From Oligoflexus tunisiensis (GTDB lineage Bacteria; Bdellovibrionota_B; Oligoflexia; Oligoflexales; Oligoflexaceae): a stretch of 64,000 nt of DNA. The notes below the pieces were generated by a model, which saw only the letters and a list, made by a program, of their open reading frames with translations, was not told the origin of the DNA and made no database searches. The position numbers and the translations under genes are program-made. The stretch covers positions 1,225,345-1,289,344 of the forward strand of contig NZ_BDFO01000001.1 in assembly GCF_001748245.1 (NCBI RefSeq). The letters are read 5' to 3'. How positions within the stretch are numbered: position 1 is the stretch's first letter; each line of letters starts with the position of its first letter. Shown here piece after piece: positions 1 through 8,608 of this stretch.

Positions 1-1
1 T

Positions 2-343
2 ATGAAGGATGCACTGGATGCCCTCGGCATTCAGATTCATGGCGTCAGTGATACGGAAATCGAAGTCACCGCCGTCCCGAGTCTGCTCGTCAACAAGGAC
101 CTCAACAGTCTTCTGGCGGCCATCCTCGGTGGCCGCGATAAAGCCTCCGAGCTCGCCCATGATGTGCTCGCGACCATGGCCTGCCATGCCGCGGTTCGAG
201 CCGGCGAGGAACTTCCCGAGCCGGAACTGAAAACCCTGCTGCGTGAAGCCGAGTCCGTCGACTTTTATCACAACTGTCCACACGGACGTCGCGTCTTCCG
301 CTGGTGGAAACTCGCGCAGGTGGCCTCCTGGTTTGATCGTTGA
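2..343 (+). CDS. mutL: DNA mismatch repair protein MutL, C-terminal part (cut by window edge)
   Basis: Only the last 113 residues lie in the window; the frame is open to base 1 and the gene begins upstream, so the methionine at position 2 is internal. The segment has the regulatory and dimerisation features of the MutL C-terminal domain: a helix with ACHAAVRAGEELP near residues 62-74, then a CPHGR motif near residue 93. MutL couples mismatch recognition by MutS to strand incision or unwinding. The extreme C-terminus is a little divergent, ending in WWKLAQVASWFDR. Its TGA stop shares a base with the ATG of miaA, and mutL-miaA is a common bacterial gene pair, which supports both calls. Confidence 0.88.
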   Translation: MKDALDALGIQIHGVSDTEIEVTAVPSLLVNKDLNSLLAAILGGRDKASELAHDVLATMACHAAVRAGEELPEPELKTLLREAESVDFYHNCPHGRRVFRWWKLAQVASWFDR

Positions 344-1257
344 TGGAGGCTGCTGTCTTGCCAAAACAGGAATATGTGGTCATCGCCGGTCCAACGGCCA
401 GCGGCAAATCCGCATTGGCCATGGAGCTGGCGCAAAAGCTCCGCGGAGAAATCATCAACTGCGATTCCGTGCAGCTTTACCGCGGCTTCAATATCGGTTC
501 CGCCAAACCCACAGCGGAAGAGCAGGCTTTGATCCCTCATCATCTTCTGGATGTGGTGAACGCGGATGACAGCTATGATGCCCGTTGCTTTGCCGAGGAC
601 ACCGAAACTATTATCCAAAAAATTCGCGCCCGACAGCGCCTGCCTATCGTGGTCGGTGGCACCGGTCTTTACCTCCGTGCGCTATGGCGTGAAAACTGGC
701 ACGACCTTCCGAAAAGTGAAAGCCTCCGCCAGGAGCTGGAAGCCTGGTCGAATGAGAACCTGCATAAACGCCTGCATGAACTCGATCCGGTGCGTGCGGC
801 TCAGTTGCATCGCAATGATCGCTATCGTCTGCAACGTGCGGTGGAAATCGTCACGCTGACAGGCCAGCCTCTCAGCGCCCAAACCCCAAAATCCGATGAA
901 CGCCAGAATGCCTTTGCCATTCGCGTGCTCTGCCCGCGCCCCCTTCTGCAGGAGCGCAGCCGTCAACGTATCGATCAGATGCTGAAGGCCGGTCTTGTCG
1001 AAGAGGTCCGCCAGCTCCTCGCCGCTGGTGTGGATCCGCACTGCAAACCCATGCAGAGCATCGGCTATGCCCAGGTCGTGGAATTTCTGGAAGGTAAAAT
1101 CACGGAAGCGGAACTGCCGGAGCAAATCCAGATCGCCACGAGGCAGTATGCCAAGCGGCAGGAAACCTGGTTCAATAAAGTTCAGTTTGATGCCTTCTGG
1201 ACCAGCGGTTCACCCATCGAGCCTCTCATGCAAACACTCCAGGGTGCAGGTTTTTAG
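343..1257 (+). CDS. miaA: tRNA dimethylallyltransferase MiaA
   Basis: The product of 304 residues has the usual length of MiaA, which transfers a dimethylallyl group to N6 of A37 in tRNAs reading UNN codons. The Walker A motif GPTASGKS is at residues 16-23, followed by the substrate-binding CDSVQLYRG segment near 40-48, VGGTGLYLRAL near 105, and the SIGYAQVVEFL motif in the C-terminal half. I chose the ATG at 343, whose A is the last base of the mutL stop. A TTG at 340 would add one residue and cannot be excluded. No Shine-Dalgarno sequence is visible, consistent with translational coupling to mutL. Confidence 0.95.
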   Translation: MEAAVLPKQEYVVIAGPTASGKSALAMELAQKLRGEIINCDSVQLYRGFNIGSAKPTAEEQALIPHHLLDVVNADDSYDARCFAEDTETIIQKIRARQRLPIVVGGTGLYLRALWRENWHDLPKSESLRQELEAWSNENLHKRLHELDPVRAAQLHRNDRYRLQRAVEIVTLTGQPLSAQTPKSDERQNAFAIRVLCPRPLLQERSRQRIDQMLKAGLVEEVRQLLAAGVDPHCKPMQSIGYAQVVEFLEGKITEAELPEQIQIATRQYAKRQETWFNKVQFDAFWTSGSPIEPLMQTLQGAGF

Positions 1258-1320
1258 GCAGTTGGGGCGGTAGAGTTTGTGTGCTATGACGGAGCAGAAC
1301 CTTGAGAAAGGATATGCTTC

Positions 1321-1995
1321 ATGATTACTGTACACCATCTCGAGTACTCTCGTTCTCAACGTGTGCTTTGGCTGCTCGAGGAACTCGGCCTCTCTTACGA
1401 AGTCAAAGTTTACAAACGCAATCCCAAAACGAAAATGGCCCCTCCGGAAATGAAGGCCATTCATCCCCTGGGCAAGTCCCCTATCATCACGGATGACAGC
1501 CTTGTCATCGCAGAATCAGGCGCCATCATCGAATATCTGCTCGATCGCTACGACACTCAAAATACCCTGCGTCCAGCGCCAGGTGCGATGGAACGTCTTC
1601 CCTACAACTACTGGCTGCATTATGCGGAAGGTTCCCTGATGCAGCCTCTTGTGGTGGCCTTGATTTTTAGTGAAGTGCAGAAGGCGAAACTGCCGTTCTT
1701 TGTCAAACCCATCGTGAACGGCATCGTAGGCAAGGTCAATGCCGCCTACATAGGGCCTCAGGTCAAACTTCATTATGGTTTTATGGAGCAGGAGCTGCAG
1801 AACAAACCCTGGTTTGCCGGCCCCGATTTCACAGCGGCCGATATTCAGATGAGCTATCCGGTCGAGGCAGGTCTCACACGCGGTGTCAATCCCAGCCGGT
1901 ATCCCAAGGTTCAGGATTTTGTGAACCGCATTCACCAGCGTCCAGCCTGGAAGAAAGCTGAAGCGCGGGTGGGGGATTTCGGAATACCTTCCTAG
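1321..1995 (+). CDS. glutathione S-transferase family protein
   Basis: This 224-residue cytosolic protein has the two-domain GST layout. The N-terminal thioredoxin-like domain contains HHLEYSRSQRVLWLLEELG, the cis-proline segment LGKSPIITDD near residues 50-59, and the ESGAIIEYL glutathione-contact motif near 65-73. The all-helical C-terminal domain has the N-capping-box-like segment WFAGPDFTAADIQMSYP. GSTs conjugate glutathione to electrophiles or reduce peroxides, but the substrate cannot be told from sequence. It lies 63 bases after miaA on the same strand, and an AGAAAGGAT stretch at 1305-1313 is a plausible ribosome site. Confidence 0.9.
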   Translation: MITVHHLEYSRSQRVLWLLEELGLSYEVKVYKRNPKTKMAPPEMKAIHPLGKSPIITDDSLVIAESGAIIEYLLDRYDTQNTLRPAPGAMERLPYNYWLHYAEGSLMQPLVVALIFSEVQKAKLPFFVKPIVNGIVGKVNAAYIGPQVKLHYGFMEQELQNKPWFAGPDFTAADIQMSYPVEAGLTRGVNPSRYPKVQDFVNRIHQRPAWKKAEARVGDFGIPS

Positions 1996-2016
1996 GCACT
2001 CGGTTGACTAATTCAA

Positions 2017-2664
2017 TCAGCCGGCTGGTGGCTTGTTAATCGCCGCTTGAGCAGCGAATGCCCGCTTGTAGGCGGGCCGCGCTTCACCGCGGGCGACATA
2101 GTCGGACAGATTTGGGAATTCGTTCAGGATGCCCGATGATCTGAGCCTGAGCAGCACTGACACCATGATCAGATCTCCCGCACTGAACCCACCGTCGAGC
2201 CAGTCGGCATCGCCCAGGCGATCGGAAAGTTGATGCAGCCGATTACGGACCCGATCCTCGACCAGAGGCAGGCGCTCCTTGGTCCAGGGCTTGTCGCTCT
2301 CCAGGATCCTGGCGGTTGAGAGTTCCAGGATTGGCGGCTCCACCGTGTTGAGCGCGGCGAATATCCACGTGATCGCACGCGCGCGGGCGTTGGCATCCTT
2401 TGGCAGGAGGCCTGCATAGCGCTCGGCGATATGGAACACGATCGCTCCTGTTTCGAACAGGGCGAGATCGCCTTCCTCATAGGTCGGAATCTGACCGAAA
2501 GGATGAAGGGCCAGATGCGCGGGTTCCTTCATCGCACGAAACGAAACCAGCCGAACCTCGTAAGGCTGGCCCACTTCCTCAAGGGCCCAGCGGACGCGTG
2601 TATCACGCGCCAGTCCCTGGCCGCCATCAGGTGATCGTTCAAAGGCTGTAATGGTAATGGTCAT
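2017..2664 (-). CDS. glutathione S-transferase family protein
   Basis: The 215-residue product has a GST N-terminal domain with DTRVRWALEEVGQPYEV, HPFGQIPTYEEGD and the ETGAIVFHIAERY glutathione-contact segment, then an alpha-helical C-terminal domain with FSAGDLIMVSVLLRL. It is only distantly similar to the GST encoded just downstream on the other strand, and the two genes converge, so this is not a recent tandem duplicate. I placed the start at 2664 because AGGAGG lies about eight bases upstream and residue 1 then begins directly at the first beta strand (MTITITAF). A longer open frame to 2727 adds an unlikely leader. Confidence 0.88.
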   Translation of the reverse strand: MTITITAFERSPDGGQGLARDTRVRWALEEVGQPYEVRLVSFRAMKEPAHLALHPFGQIPTYEEGDLALFETGAIVFHIAERYAGLLPKDANARARAITWIFAALNTVEPPILELSTARILESDKPWTKERLPLVEDRVRNRLHQLSDRLGDADWLDGGFSAGDLIMVSVLLRLRSSGILNEFPNLSDYVARGEARPAYKRAFAAQAAINKPPAG

Positions 2665-2822
2665 TGCGAAGCTCCTCCTGGCGAAAATCATCGGCCGCGC
2701 GCTGCAGGCTGTCAAGGCAAACTCCATGTTCAGCCGAACTCAGCGATAAGACGCTGGCACATAATATGCAAAATAATTCCTGTGCCGAAGATCCAAACGT
2801 TGATTATCGACAGGAGGAAATC

Positions 2823-3209
2823 ATGAGCACAGAGCAAACAGGAGCTTCGACTCATAACCAGTCCGATCCCTCTCGCTTTCCACGTGACCGTCATCCCGAT
2901 GAGTATCTGAAGGATCTGAATCCTCAGGAATTCATGAAATCCCAGGAGGAAAAGCAACCGCATAAGAGCTTGAACGATATCAAGGAAGCTCATCAGCGTT
3001 TTCAACTCACCCGCGACGAGATGCGGACCGTTCCGATCATGGCCGAGGGTGAGCTGCTAAGGGAAGGGGCTATTTACGCCAATCTTCGTGATGAGCAGCC
3101 GACAGAATTCACTGCCACCTCAGGCATCAAAGCAAGGCCTGGAGAATGGATTGCACCCAAGTCCATGGTCGACTATAGGCTTTGGAACCGCCTCATGGCT
3201 CTTCAGTAA
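2823..3209 (+). CDS. small hydrophilic protein of unknown function
   Basis: The gene encodes 128 residues rich in Asp, Glu, Lys, Pro and Gln, with no signal peptide, membrane segment or family motif that I recognise. The start is fixed by CAGGAGGAAATC directly upstream of the ATG at 2823. The frame stays open back to 2664 without a ribosome site, and that extension would overlap the divergent GST gene. Segments such as DEYLKDLNPQEFMKSQEEK suggest a helical soluble protein. A 10-bp hairpin lies about 30 bases after the stop. It could be transcribed divergently from the GST at 2017-2664. Confidence 0.6.
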   Translation: MSTEQTGASTHNQSDPSRFPRDRHPDEYLKDLNPQEFMKSQEEKQPHKSLNDIKEAHQRFQLTRDEMRTVPIMAEGELLREGAIYANLRDEQPTEFTATSGIKARPGEWIAPKSMVDYRLWNRLMALQ

Positions 3210-3239
3210 TAGAGTCGCTCGATCGGAAAGTTGAACTCC

Positions 3240-3265
3240 AGCAGCCGTCATGGACGACGGCTGCT
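3240..3265 (+). terminator. hairpin after 2823-3209 gene
   Basis: A perfect 10-bp stem, with arms 3240-3249 and 3256-3265, closes a six-base loop. It sits 30 bases downstream of a stop codon, but no T-run follows. It is a candidate transcript end or 3'-protecting hairpin rather than a canonical intrinsic terminator. Confidence 0.4.
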
Positions 3266-3415
3266 CTATCCATAATATGTATGACAGTCTTCGCTCGCTC
3301 CTACCGACGATGTCCTCCCTTGCATCATAAATTTCAAAGACAGAGCGCAATATGCGTTCGCGATTTTAGTCTCATCAGTGGTTATCAAAAAAGTGAAGCG
3401 TAGCGGCTCAAATTC

Positions 3416-3435
3416 AAGGAGGTCCTATGGTGTAA
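3416..3435 (+). promoter_or_regulatory. possible start-stop minigene in leader of the exported-protein cluster
   Basis: A near-perfect Shine-Dalgarno sequence, AAGGAGGTC at 3416-3424, is followed at 3427 by ATG GTG TAA, a two-codon reading frame. The next gene starts 81 bases later, in the same frame, with only weak ribosome sites. A strong ribosome site spent on a two-codon frame could act as a leader element or could mark a mutated earlier start of the gene at 3508. Both ideas are inference. Confidence 0.3.
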
Positions 3436-3507
3436 ATTACTCAGCATTCCTGTGAAGCGAGTCTCCTGTCATCGAATCGGTTAGACACACTTAATCGTGA
3501 GAAAAGA

Positions 3508-5502
3508 ATGTTACGAAAAGAAATGAAACCAACCAGGGCTCTCTTGAACAAAAAAATCGCAGCCACCGGAACTCTTGTGGGCCTCCTGCTCAGCAGTGGT
3601 CAGGCAGCCGCGATGCCTTACTATCAGACATCACAGGTTATGAACCTGGTGGATGCGCAGAAAGTCGCCAGTGACGCCGTGCTCAGGACCGTGAGCATTT
3701 ATGCCGACCACGACGATCAAGGTCTTCTTTATGTTTCGCCAGCTTCCCGAAAAACTCAGGCCGGTCAGTATCAAATCTCAGCTTCCCCCGTTTGCGAGAT
3801 CCTCGCCAATCAATACACGCTGGTCTATGCCGTACCCCATGAGTCCCTCGAGGAATGGCGGAATCGCGCCAAAGCTGGTCCCTACTCGGCTTATTTCGAC
3901 CTGAACTTTGGCAACTATATTCGCCAGGCGCCCATCCTGGAAGAAATGGCCCTGAAAATTTCTCAAATCGACGAGCTTCGCAAGCAGCATCCCGAGATAA
4001 CGAGTGCCTATGAAAAGGCGAAGCAGGCCTGGGAGGCAGCTCAGGCGCGTTATACCCGGGCGGATGGAGCGATCAAGGATTACGCCGCACGCCTTAAGCA
4101 ACAGCAGGATCAAATGGCACTCGCCATGTCTCCGGAGGCCATCAAACTGATCCAGGATGAGGTGGCCGCCATCCGTAAGGAGTATGAAGAGCGACTCCCC
4201 ACTCTGCGTGAGGAACTGGTCGCGGCCAATCAGGAAGTCATCCGGACCGAAGCGGCTCATGCCACAGCGAAAGGTGAGTATGATGCCGTGGTTCCGGATG
4301 AAACGGCCGTTCAAGCCCGCATCACCACGTTAAGCACTGTCTTTGATAGCCTCAACCAGTTCGCTACGAAAACCTATACGACCGCGAACACCAACCTCGT
4401 CACGCTGGAGACGGCGGCGGTCGGAACGGCCAATGCATCCTATTCCATCTGGAGTGATGAGGAAGCGCGGCTCCGGGCCAGCCTCAAACCAGGTGCCAGG
4501 GCGGCCGTCGCTCGACTCCCCATCTTCAATATCCGCTTCAAAGAGCCGCAACAGAGCGATAAGCCCTCGTCTGTCGTGCCGGGTCAGATGCCTAACGTAC
4601 CGTCCTTGACCCCCAGCATCGACAACGCTGTGAGTATCGAAAACCGGGGCACGGATTCCAGCACCACGCCTTTAACAACGGGAGAAGGTGTAGCCCTGAC
4701 AGTCTTTGAAAAAGACGGCAAACCTGTCCAGCCGAAGACGGATCTCTATCAGGGAGCAGGCTCGGGTTCCTTCACGCGTTTGATCACGCGCGGCGCCTAC
4801 TGCACGGGTGATTCCGATCGTAAAGTTAACATCTTTAAAGTGCCGGGCGAAGTGTCCTCGCGCTTTAAGCGCTTTGATGTGCCCGTCGGTGAATATGTGC
4901 CACGCAACCGGAATATCCTGGCTCAATCGGTCGCTCTTGAGTATGACATGAACCTCAAGACGGATCCGATTGCCGTCACCTGTACCATGGATATCAGCCG
5001 TTTCAGAAGTTGGGTCAGTCAGAGCGGGAACAGCGGTTTCCTCTTCTGGCGGAAGAAGTGGAGCAAAGAGGAAAGGACCGCAGTCGATCGGTCGGGTTTG
5101 GCCTGTAACGTCGATATTAGCGAGACGGGCACAGGCGGTTCAGGGGATACCCAGGCCCGCCTGGATACGATTCGCCAGGCCATGATGCAGGATATGGCCG
5201 CTGAATTTATCCTGACTTACGCCAAGAGCTATCAGTTCCAGGCCTCACAACAGGCTGTTGAACCGAATGTTGCAGCCCCGGCCCAGAAATTTGGCACAGC
5301 TCTGCAGGCCCTTTGCGGCCCCAATGTTTACTGCCAGGTTGGGGCCATTGTCCTGAAGAATGGGGCTGAACTGTTCGGCTCGACGCGAGGATCGGCTTCG
5401 GGTCAGGAGCATATTTCAGGCACAATTTCACGTTCCTACAGCGAGAGAGCTTACATCACAAAGCCAGGTGAAGCGACTATCGACCTCACTGTAACTCTGT
5501 GA
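3508..5502 (+). CDS. exported coiled-coil protein of unknown function
   Basis: I do not recognise a family. The 664-residue product starts with a cleavable signal peptide: a basic start, the hydrophobic stretch GTLVGLLLSSGQAAA and probable cleavage near residue 35. Residues about 145-260 are strongly heptad-like and rich in Ala, Glu, Lys and Gln, typical of coiled coil. A Pro/Ser/Thr-rich linker follows near 355-400, then a C-terminal part with several cysteines (CTGD, VTCTMD, ACNVD, LCGPNVYC) that could form periplasmic disulfides. The next ATG, at 3523, is an equally plausible start. It heads a five-gene same-strand run of exported proteins (3508-8603), so a role in a shared envelope assembly is inferred. 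A periplasmic or surface location is likely. Confidence 0.7.
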   Translation: MLRKEMKPTRALLNKKIAATGTLVGLLLSSGQAAAMPYYQTSQVMNLVDAQKVASDAVLRTVSIYADHDDQGLLYVSPASRKTQAGQYQISASPVCEILANQYTLVYAVPHESLEEWRNRAKAGPYSAYFDLNFGNYIRQAPILEEMALKISQIDELRKQHPEITSAYEKAKQAWEAAQARYTRADGAIKDYAARLKQQQDQMALAMSPEAIKLIQDEVAAIRKEYEERLPTLREELVAANQEVIRTEAAHATAKGEYDAVVPDETAVQARITTLSTVFDSLNQFATKTYTTANTNLVTLETAAVGTANASYSIWSDEEARLRASLKPGARAAVARLPIFNIRFKEPQQSDKPSSVVPGQMPNVPSLTPSIDNAVSIENRGTDSSTTPLTTGEGVALTVFEKDGKPVQPKTDLYQGAGSGSFTRLITRGAYCTGDSDRKVNIFKVPGEVSSRFKRFDVPVGEYVPRNRNILAQSVALEYDMNLKTDPIAVTCTMDISRFRSWVSQSGNSGFLFWRKKWSKEERTAVDRSGLACNVDISETGTGGSGDTQARLDTIRQAMMQDMAAEFILTYAKSYQFQASQQAVEPNVAAPAQKFGTALQALCGPNVYCQVGAIVLKNGAELFGSTRGSASGQEHISGTISRSYSERAYITKPGEATIDLTVTL

Positions 5503-5509
5503 TAAGGCG

Positions 5510-5537
5510 GGTTCGGGGAAGTTCGCTTCCCCGAACC
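5510..5537 (+). terminator. intercistronic hairpin
   Basis: A perfect 11-bp inverted repeat, with arms 5510-5520 and 5527-5537 and a six-base loop, begins eight bases after the stop of the 664-residue protein. No T-run follows. It is more likely an RNA-stabilising or partial attenuating hairpin inside an operon than a full terminator. Confidence 0.5.
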
Positions 5538-5579
5538 GCTCAGTCCATCCCTGGCATGACAAAAAATCAGGAGTGCCTT

Positions 5580-6089
5580 ATGAAGCGCCCAAGACTTGTT
5601 GTTTCCCTGGTGGCGGCTCTCACTCTGGGAGCGTCGCTATTGTATCTCTATAAGAATCAACAACAGACGGTCCCGGAGTCTGGCCAAAACCGCTCACCGC
5701 AGGAGGTTGCCGTCCAGGCATCCGAACAGGAAAATATTCAGGAACTCGTGGCCCGGGCTCAGAGTATTGCGGCGGACTACCGGCAGAATCACCCGGAAGC
5801 CGCGGCCCAGGATGAAACTTTGGCGAAGATCCAGGAGGCGGTTCATTCTGAGGCGGAGCAGTTCGAAAAGGTAAGAAGCGAAGTCGAAGCCGCTTCGCGG
5901 GACGTCCAGGTTCTCCGGGAGGAGCTGAACGCGGCCATCCTGAATAACATCGACAAGGATAAACTCACCGAACTGAATGAACGTTTTGAAGAGAAAGCCG
6001 TAGCCCTTCAGGAACAGCAGAAGCGGCTCGAGAATGCTTATCTGGAAGTGGCCAAGGCCTATGATGAAGCCATCAACACATATCTTTGA
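5580..6089 (+). CDS. membrane-anchored or exported coiled-coil protein, unknown function
   Basis: The 169-residue product has one N-terminal hydrophobic segment (RLVVSLVAALTLGASLLYLY, residues 5-24) with no obvious signal-peptidase site, so it is probably an inner-membrane anchor with the rest in the periplasm. Residues about 75-165 form a long amphipathic helix with heptad spacing (EAEQFEKVRSEVEAASRDV, then LNERFEEKAVALQEQQKRLE). The start at 5580 is supported by CAGGAG upstream. The frame is open to 5499, but that extension would cover the intercistronic hairpin. Two consecutive coiled-coil proteins in one gene run suggest they may interact; that is inference. Confidence 0.68.
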   Translation: MKRPRLVVSLVAALTLGASLLYLYKNQQQTVPESGQNRSPQEVAVQASEQENIQELVARAQSIAADYRQNHPEAAAQDETLAKIQEAVHSEAEQFEKVRSEVEAASRDVQVLREELNAAILNNIDKDKLTELNERFEEKAVALQEQQKRLENAYLEVAKAYDEAINTYL

Positions 6090-6127
6090 ACCCAAGGTTC
6101 ATACCGGAAGATGACGAGGAAACTACT

Positions 6128-7180
6128 ATGAAACATATGGATGCAGCCCTGGTATTGCTTGCCCTGTTCGCGTCGCCGCAGTTGAAAGCGGCTGTCGATA
6201 AAACACTATGCCCGCAAATCCTGAACCGCCCTTCCTTGGGGCTTGCCGATGATCATCGCAACATTGCTGAACTCTTCAATGTATGGGACGCCACCCATGG
6301 ATGGCAGATCAAGCGGGAACTCACTGACAGCTATGTTTCGATCGCCCCCTCAGGAGTCCGCAATTTCAAGATCAAGGTCACCGAAGAGCAGGCTCAACCA
6401 TCGCAAGCTGTCCAGGTTCTGGAGATTGACTGCCCCCTGCCTGTCGCATGGCAGGCCATGGAACAGCCCAAAGTTAAAGTGGCCTTTCCAACCAGGGTTG
6501 CGGATGCCGCCACTGTGAATTCCTTTCAGGAAACTCATACGGTCAAAGGATTCAGCTTCAGCACCCTGACAGGAGCCCGCCAGTCCTTGACGATCCACCC
6601 GCTCTGGCGAATCCTGGAAGTCAACCCGCAGAGCACTCTTGATCTTCCTCACCATATTCCCGCCGATAAAGTCAGTGTGACAAGCGGCAGTCTTAAGAAC
6701 GATCATCCATCAGCCGTTCGGGCCTTCCGCATGAGCGCGCAAGCGGATATCGCCCAGCAGAAGCTTTGGCATCTGGTTCTGGAATCGCATGGAGCAGGGG
6801 ATCAGGAGTGCACTTACTTCGCTGTGGATCGCGCGACGAGCGACTACTTCAAACTCGGGTTGACGGATGCCACCAAGGTCGCCTGTGAAGTGGAGACGCT
6901 CACCTACTGGAATGCCGGGATCGGACGGGTCATCAACTGTGTGAATACGGTGAATTTCACCGATCCCAATAACTGCGCAAACGTTAACATGCGCAGCTAC
7001 AGTGGAATTCTCGAAAAACTTCGTAAGAACGAAGCGTTCTATGTCCAGCTGCTGGTCAAGACGGGGGAGACGTTCGTGCTTCCGACCTACAAGGTGGACA
7101 GGTCTGGAGTTCAGCTCGTGGAACAGTCGAGTGTCCATGCACCTGCTGATCTGGGCCTGCCGATAGAAATCAACTGGTGA
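6128..7180 (+). CDS. exported protein of unknown function
   Basis: The 350-residue product begins with a short signal peptide (MDAALVLLALFASPQLKA, cleavage near residue 21). The mature part looks beta-rich and holds several cysteines (LCPQIL, IDCPLP, ECTYF, ACEVE, INCVN, NCANVN), consistent with periplasmic disulfides. I recognise no family. GAGGAAACTACT precedes the chosen ATG at 6128; a longer frame to 6086 only adds an acidic leader in front of the signal peptide. It follows the coiled-coil gene by 38 bases and precedes the next gene by six bases, so co-transcription is likely. Confidence 0.7.
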   Translation: MKHMDAALVLLALFASPQLKAAVDKTLCPQILNRPSLGLADDHRNIAELFNVWDATHGWQIKRELTDSYVSIAPSGVRNFKIKVTEEQAQPSQAVQVLEIDCPLPVAWQAMEQPKVKVAFPTRVADAATVNSFQETHTVKGFSFSTLTGARQSLTIHPLWRILEVNPQSTLDLPHHIPADKVSVTSGSLKNDHPSAVRAFRMSAQADIAQQKLWHLVLESHGAGDQECTYFAVDRATSDYFKLGLTDATKVACEVETLTYWNAGIGRVINCVNTVNFTDPNNCANVNMRSYSGILEKLRKNEAFYVQLLVKTGETFVLPTYKVDRSGVQLVEQSSVHAPADLGLPIEINW

Positions 7181-7186
7181 GAACGA

Positions 7187-8272
7187 ATGAGAATCGTCAT
7201 GAAGAATATATTGGCCTTGCTTTTTCTCTTGTGGAGCGCGTCCCTCCACGGCGCGATCGTTCAGCCCACTCTTCCCATCCACGAAGGGCAGCGCATCGTC
7301 GGTTTCGCAACCGAGGATCCCAACCTCTACTACATCGTTCCAGGTACCTGGCGTCTTTACGATCGCAAGATCTTTCTGGAACGCAATCCCAGTACCGGGG
7401 GTTATGCCCTCTCCTTCGTGCTGGGCCCTGACTATTCGCAGGCCCGACACCGCATGGGAGAGATTTTGAACAATAATCCTCATGCGATTCTGCTGCCGCT
7501 TCCCCAGAATATCAGTGAGGGCTTTCTTGATGTTCCCGCATCGGTCGGAACGGTGAGTCAGCAGCTGATCCCGGACAACATTCAGTACTTTCAATCTTTA
7601 CTCTACTACCGCCTGGAGCTCACCCCATCGCAGCTGGACCTTCTGAGGGATCTGGCCCAATCGGCGAACTTTCTGTTGGGGAGGGTCACGTATTCCTTCC
7701 CCTATCAAGGAGGAAGCTATACGAATGTGAACGAAATCCATCTGGATCTGCGGGAATCTGATTTGGTCGAACAGGCGAAAGGTCCCGAGTATCCGTACCT
7801 GTGGATAAAGACCATGCTTGAGAATTACGAGATGATCATGCATGGAGTGATGGATGGCAGCTACTCACTCGGCGGATTGGTGAACATCGGACTGAGCGAC
7901 AGTACCTGGAGTGCCAGGGTTGATACCGAGGCCAGCCGGTTTTCCGCCGATACGAAACGAATTTACATCCATTCGAACGGTCAACCCAACCTTGAATCTC
8001 ATCTGGAGTTCCATATTAATGAACTCAACAGCAGCGTAGCCCTTGATGTCAAGGCCCGACTTGGTATGAGTCTCGACGCTCAGGACATCGCCCTGCAGAT
8101 TGAAAGTCTCGATATTACGGATGTCAGGGTTGCTGATGGGACCGTGTCCACCTTTTATCTGCGCTACCTGAACACTCTGGTGAATCGCTCGGATGTGCGG
8201 GCTCGCCTCGCTGAGCAACTGACGGTGGAACTGCAGGAGAGGATACTCAGCCAGAAGCTGTTTATCGATTGA
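7187..8272 (+). CDS. exported protein of unknown function
   Basis: The 361-residue product has a signal peptide ending near residue 23 (LALLFLLWSASLHGA). The mature region lacks motifs I can assign. The second half (residues about 225-330) alternates polar and hydrophobic residues in a way that suggests stacked beta strands, and the C-terminus is helical. Two starts are possible, 7187 and 7199. I prefer 7187, which is six bases after the previous stop with GGTGAG nearby. It is the fourth gene of the exported cluster and is followed after 31 bases by a small lipoprotein. Confidence 0.68.
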   Translation: MRIVMKNILALLFLLWSASLHGAIVQPTLPIHEGQRIVGFATEDPNLYYIVPGTWRLYDRKIFLERNPSTGGYALSFVLGPDYSQARHRMGEILNNNPHAILLPLPQNISEGFLDVPASVGTVSQQLIPDNIQYFQSLLYYRLELTPSQLDLLRDLAQSANFLLGRVTYSFPYQGGSYTNVNEIHLDLRESDLVEQAKGPEYPYLWIKTMLENYEMIMHGVMDGSYSLGGLVNIGLSDSTWSARVDTEASRFSADTKRIYIHSNGQPNLESHLEFHINELNSSVALDVKARLGMSLDAQDIALQIESLDITDVRVADGTVSTFYLRYLNTLVNRSDVRARLAEQLTVELQERILSQKLFID

Positions 8273-8303
8273 GTCGCGAAACTTATATCTCTCGGGAGGA
8301 ACC

Positions 8304-8603
8304 ATGAAACCAAGCTGGCTGATGATCCTGATCGGTCTTACAACCTTTGCCTGTGATAAGTCCGGATCCGATAAGGGCGGAGGCGAAGATCCTGTGCCGC
8401 CGCCGCCGATCTCTGGAACGTTCAAGTTTGAGGATGGCACAGAAAGAAAGTTCACGGATATGGAATCAGATCCCGACTGTGTGAATATCATGCCCGGTCT
8501 TCTGGCAAGCCGGCAGGTGAATCGCGGCCGCGGTATCAAAATCAGCATTCGGGATGAAGCGGACGGTACGGAGAAAAGCATTTACTGCTGGAACCCCAAT
8601 TGA
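8304..8603 (+). CDS. small lipoprotein, unknown function
   Basis: A strong GGGAGGA ribosome site precedes the ATG at 8304. The 99-residue product has a hydrophobic leader and a cysteine at residue 17 (LTTFACDKSG), which fits a lipoprotein signal although the lipobox is slightly irregular. A Gly/Asp/Pro linker (SDKGGGEDPVPPPP) follows, then a compact acidic domain with two more cysteines (DPDCVN and IYCWN near the end). It closes the five-gene exported cluster and is the natural candidate for anchoring that assembly to a membrane, which is inference. Confidence 0.68.
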   Translation: MKPSWLMILIGLTTFACDKSGSDKGGGEDPVPPPPISGTFKFEDGTERKFTDMESDPDCVNIMPGLLASRQVNRGRGIKISIRDEADGTEKSIYCWNPN

Positions 8604-8608
8604 AGACG

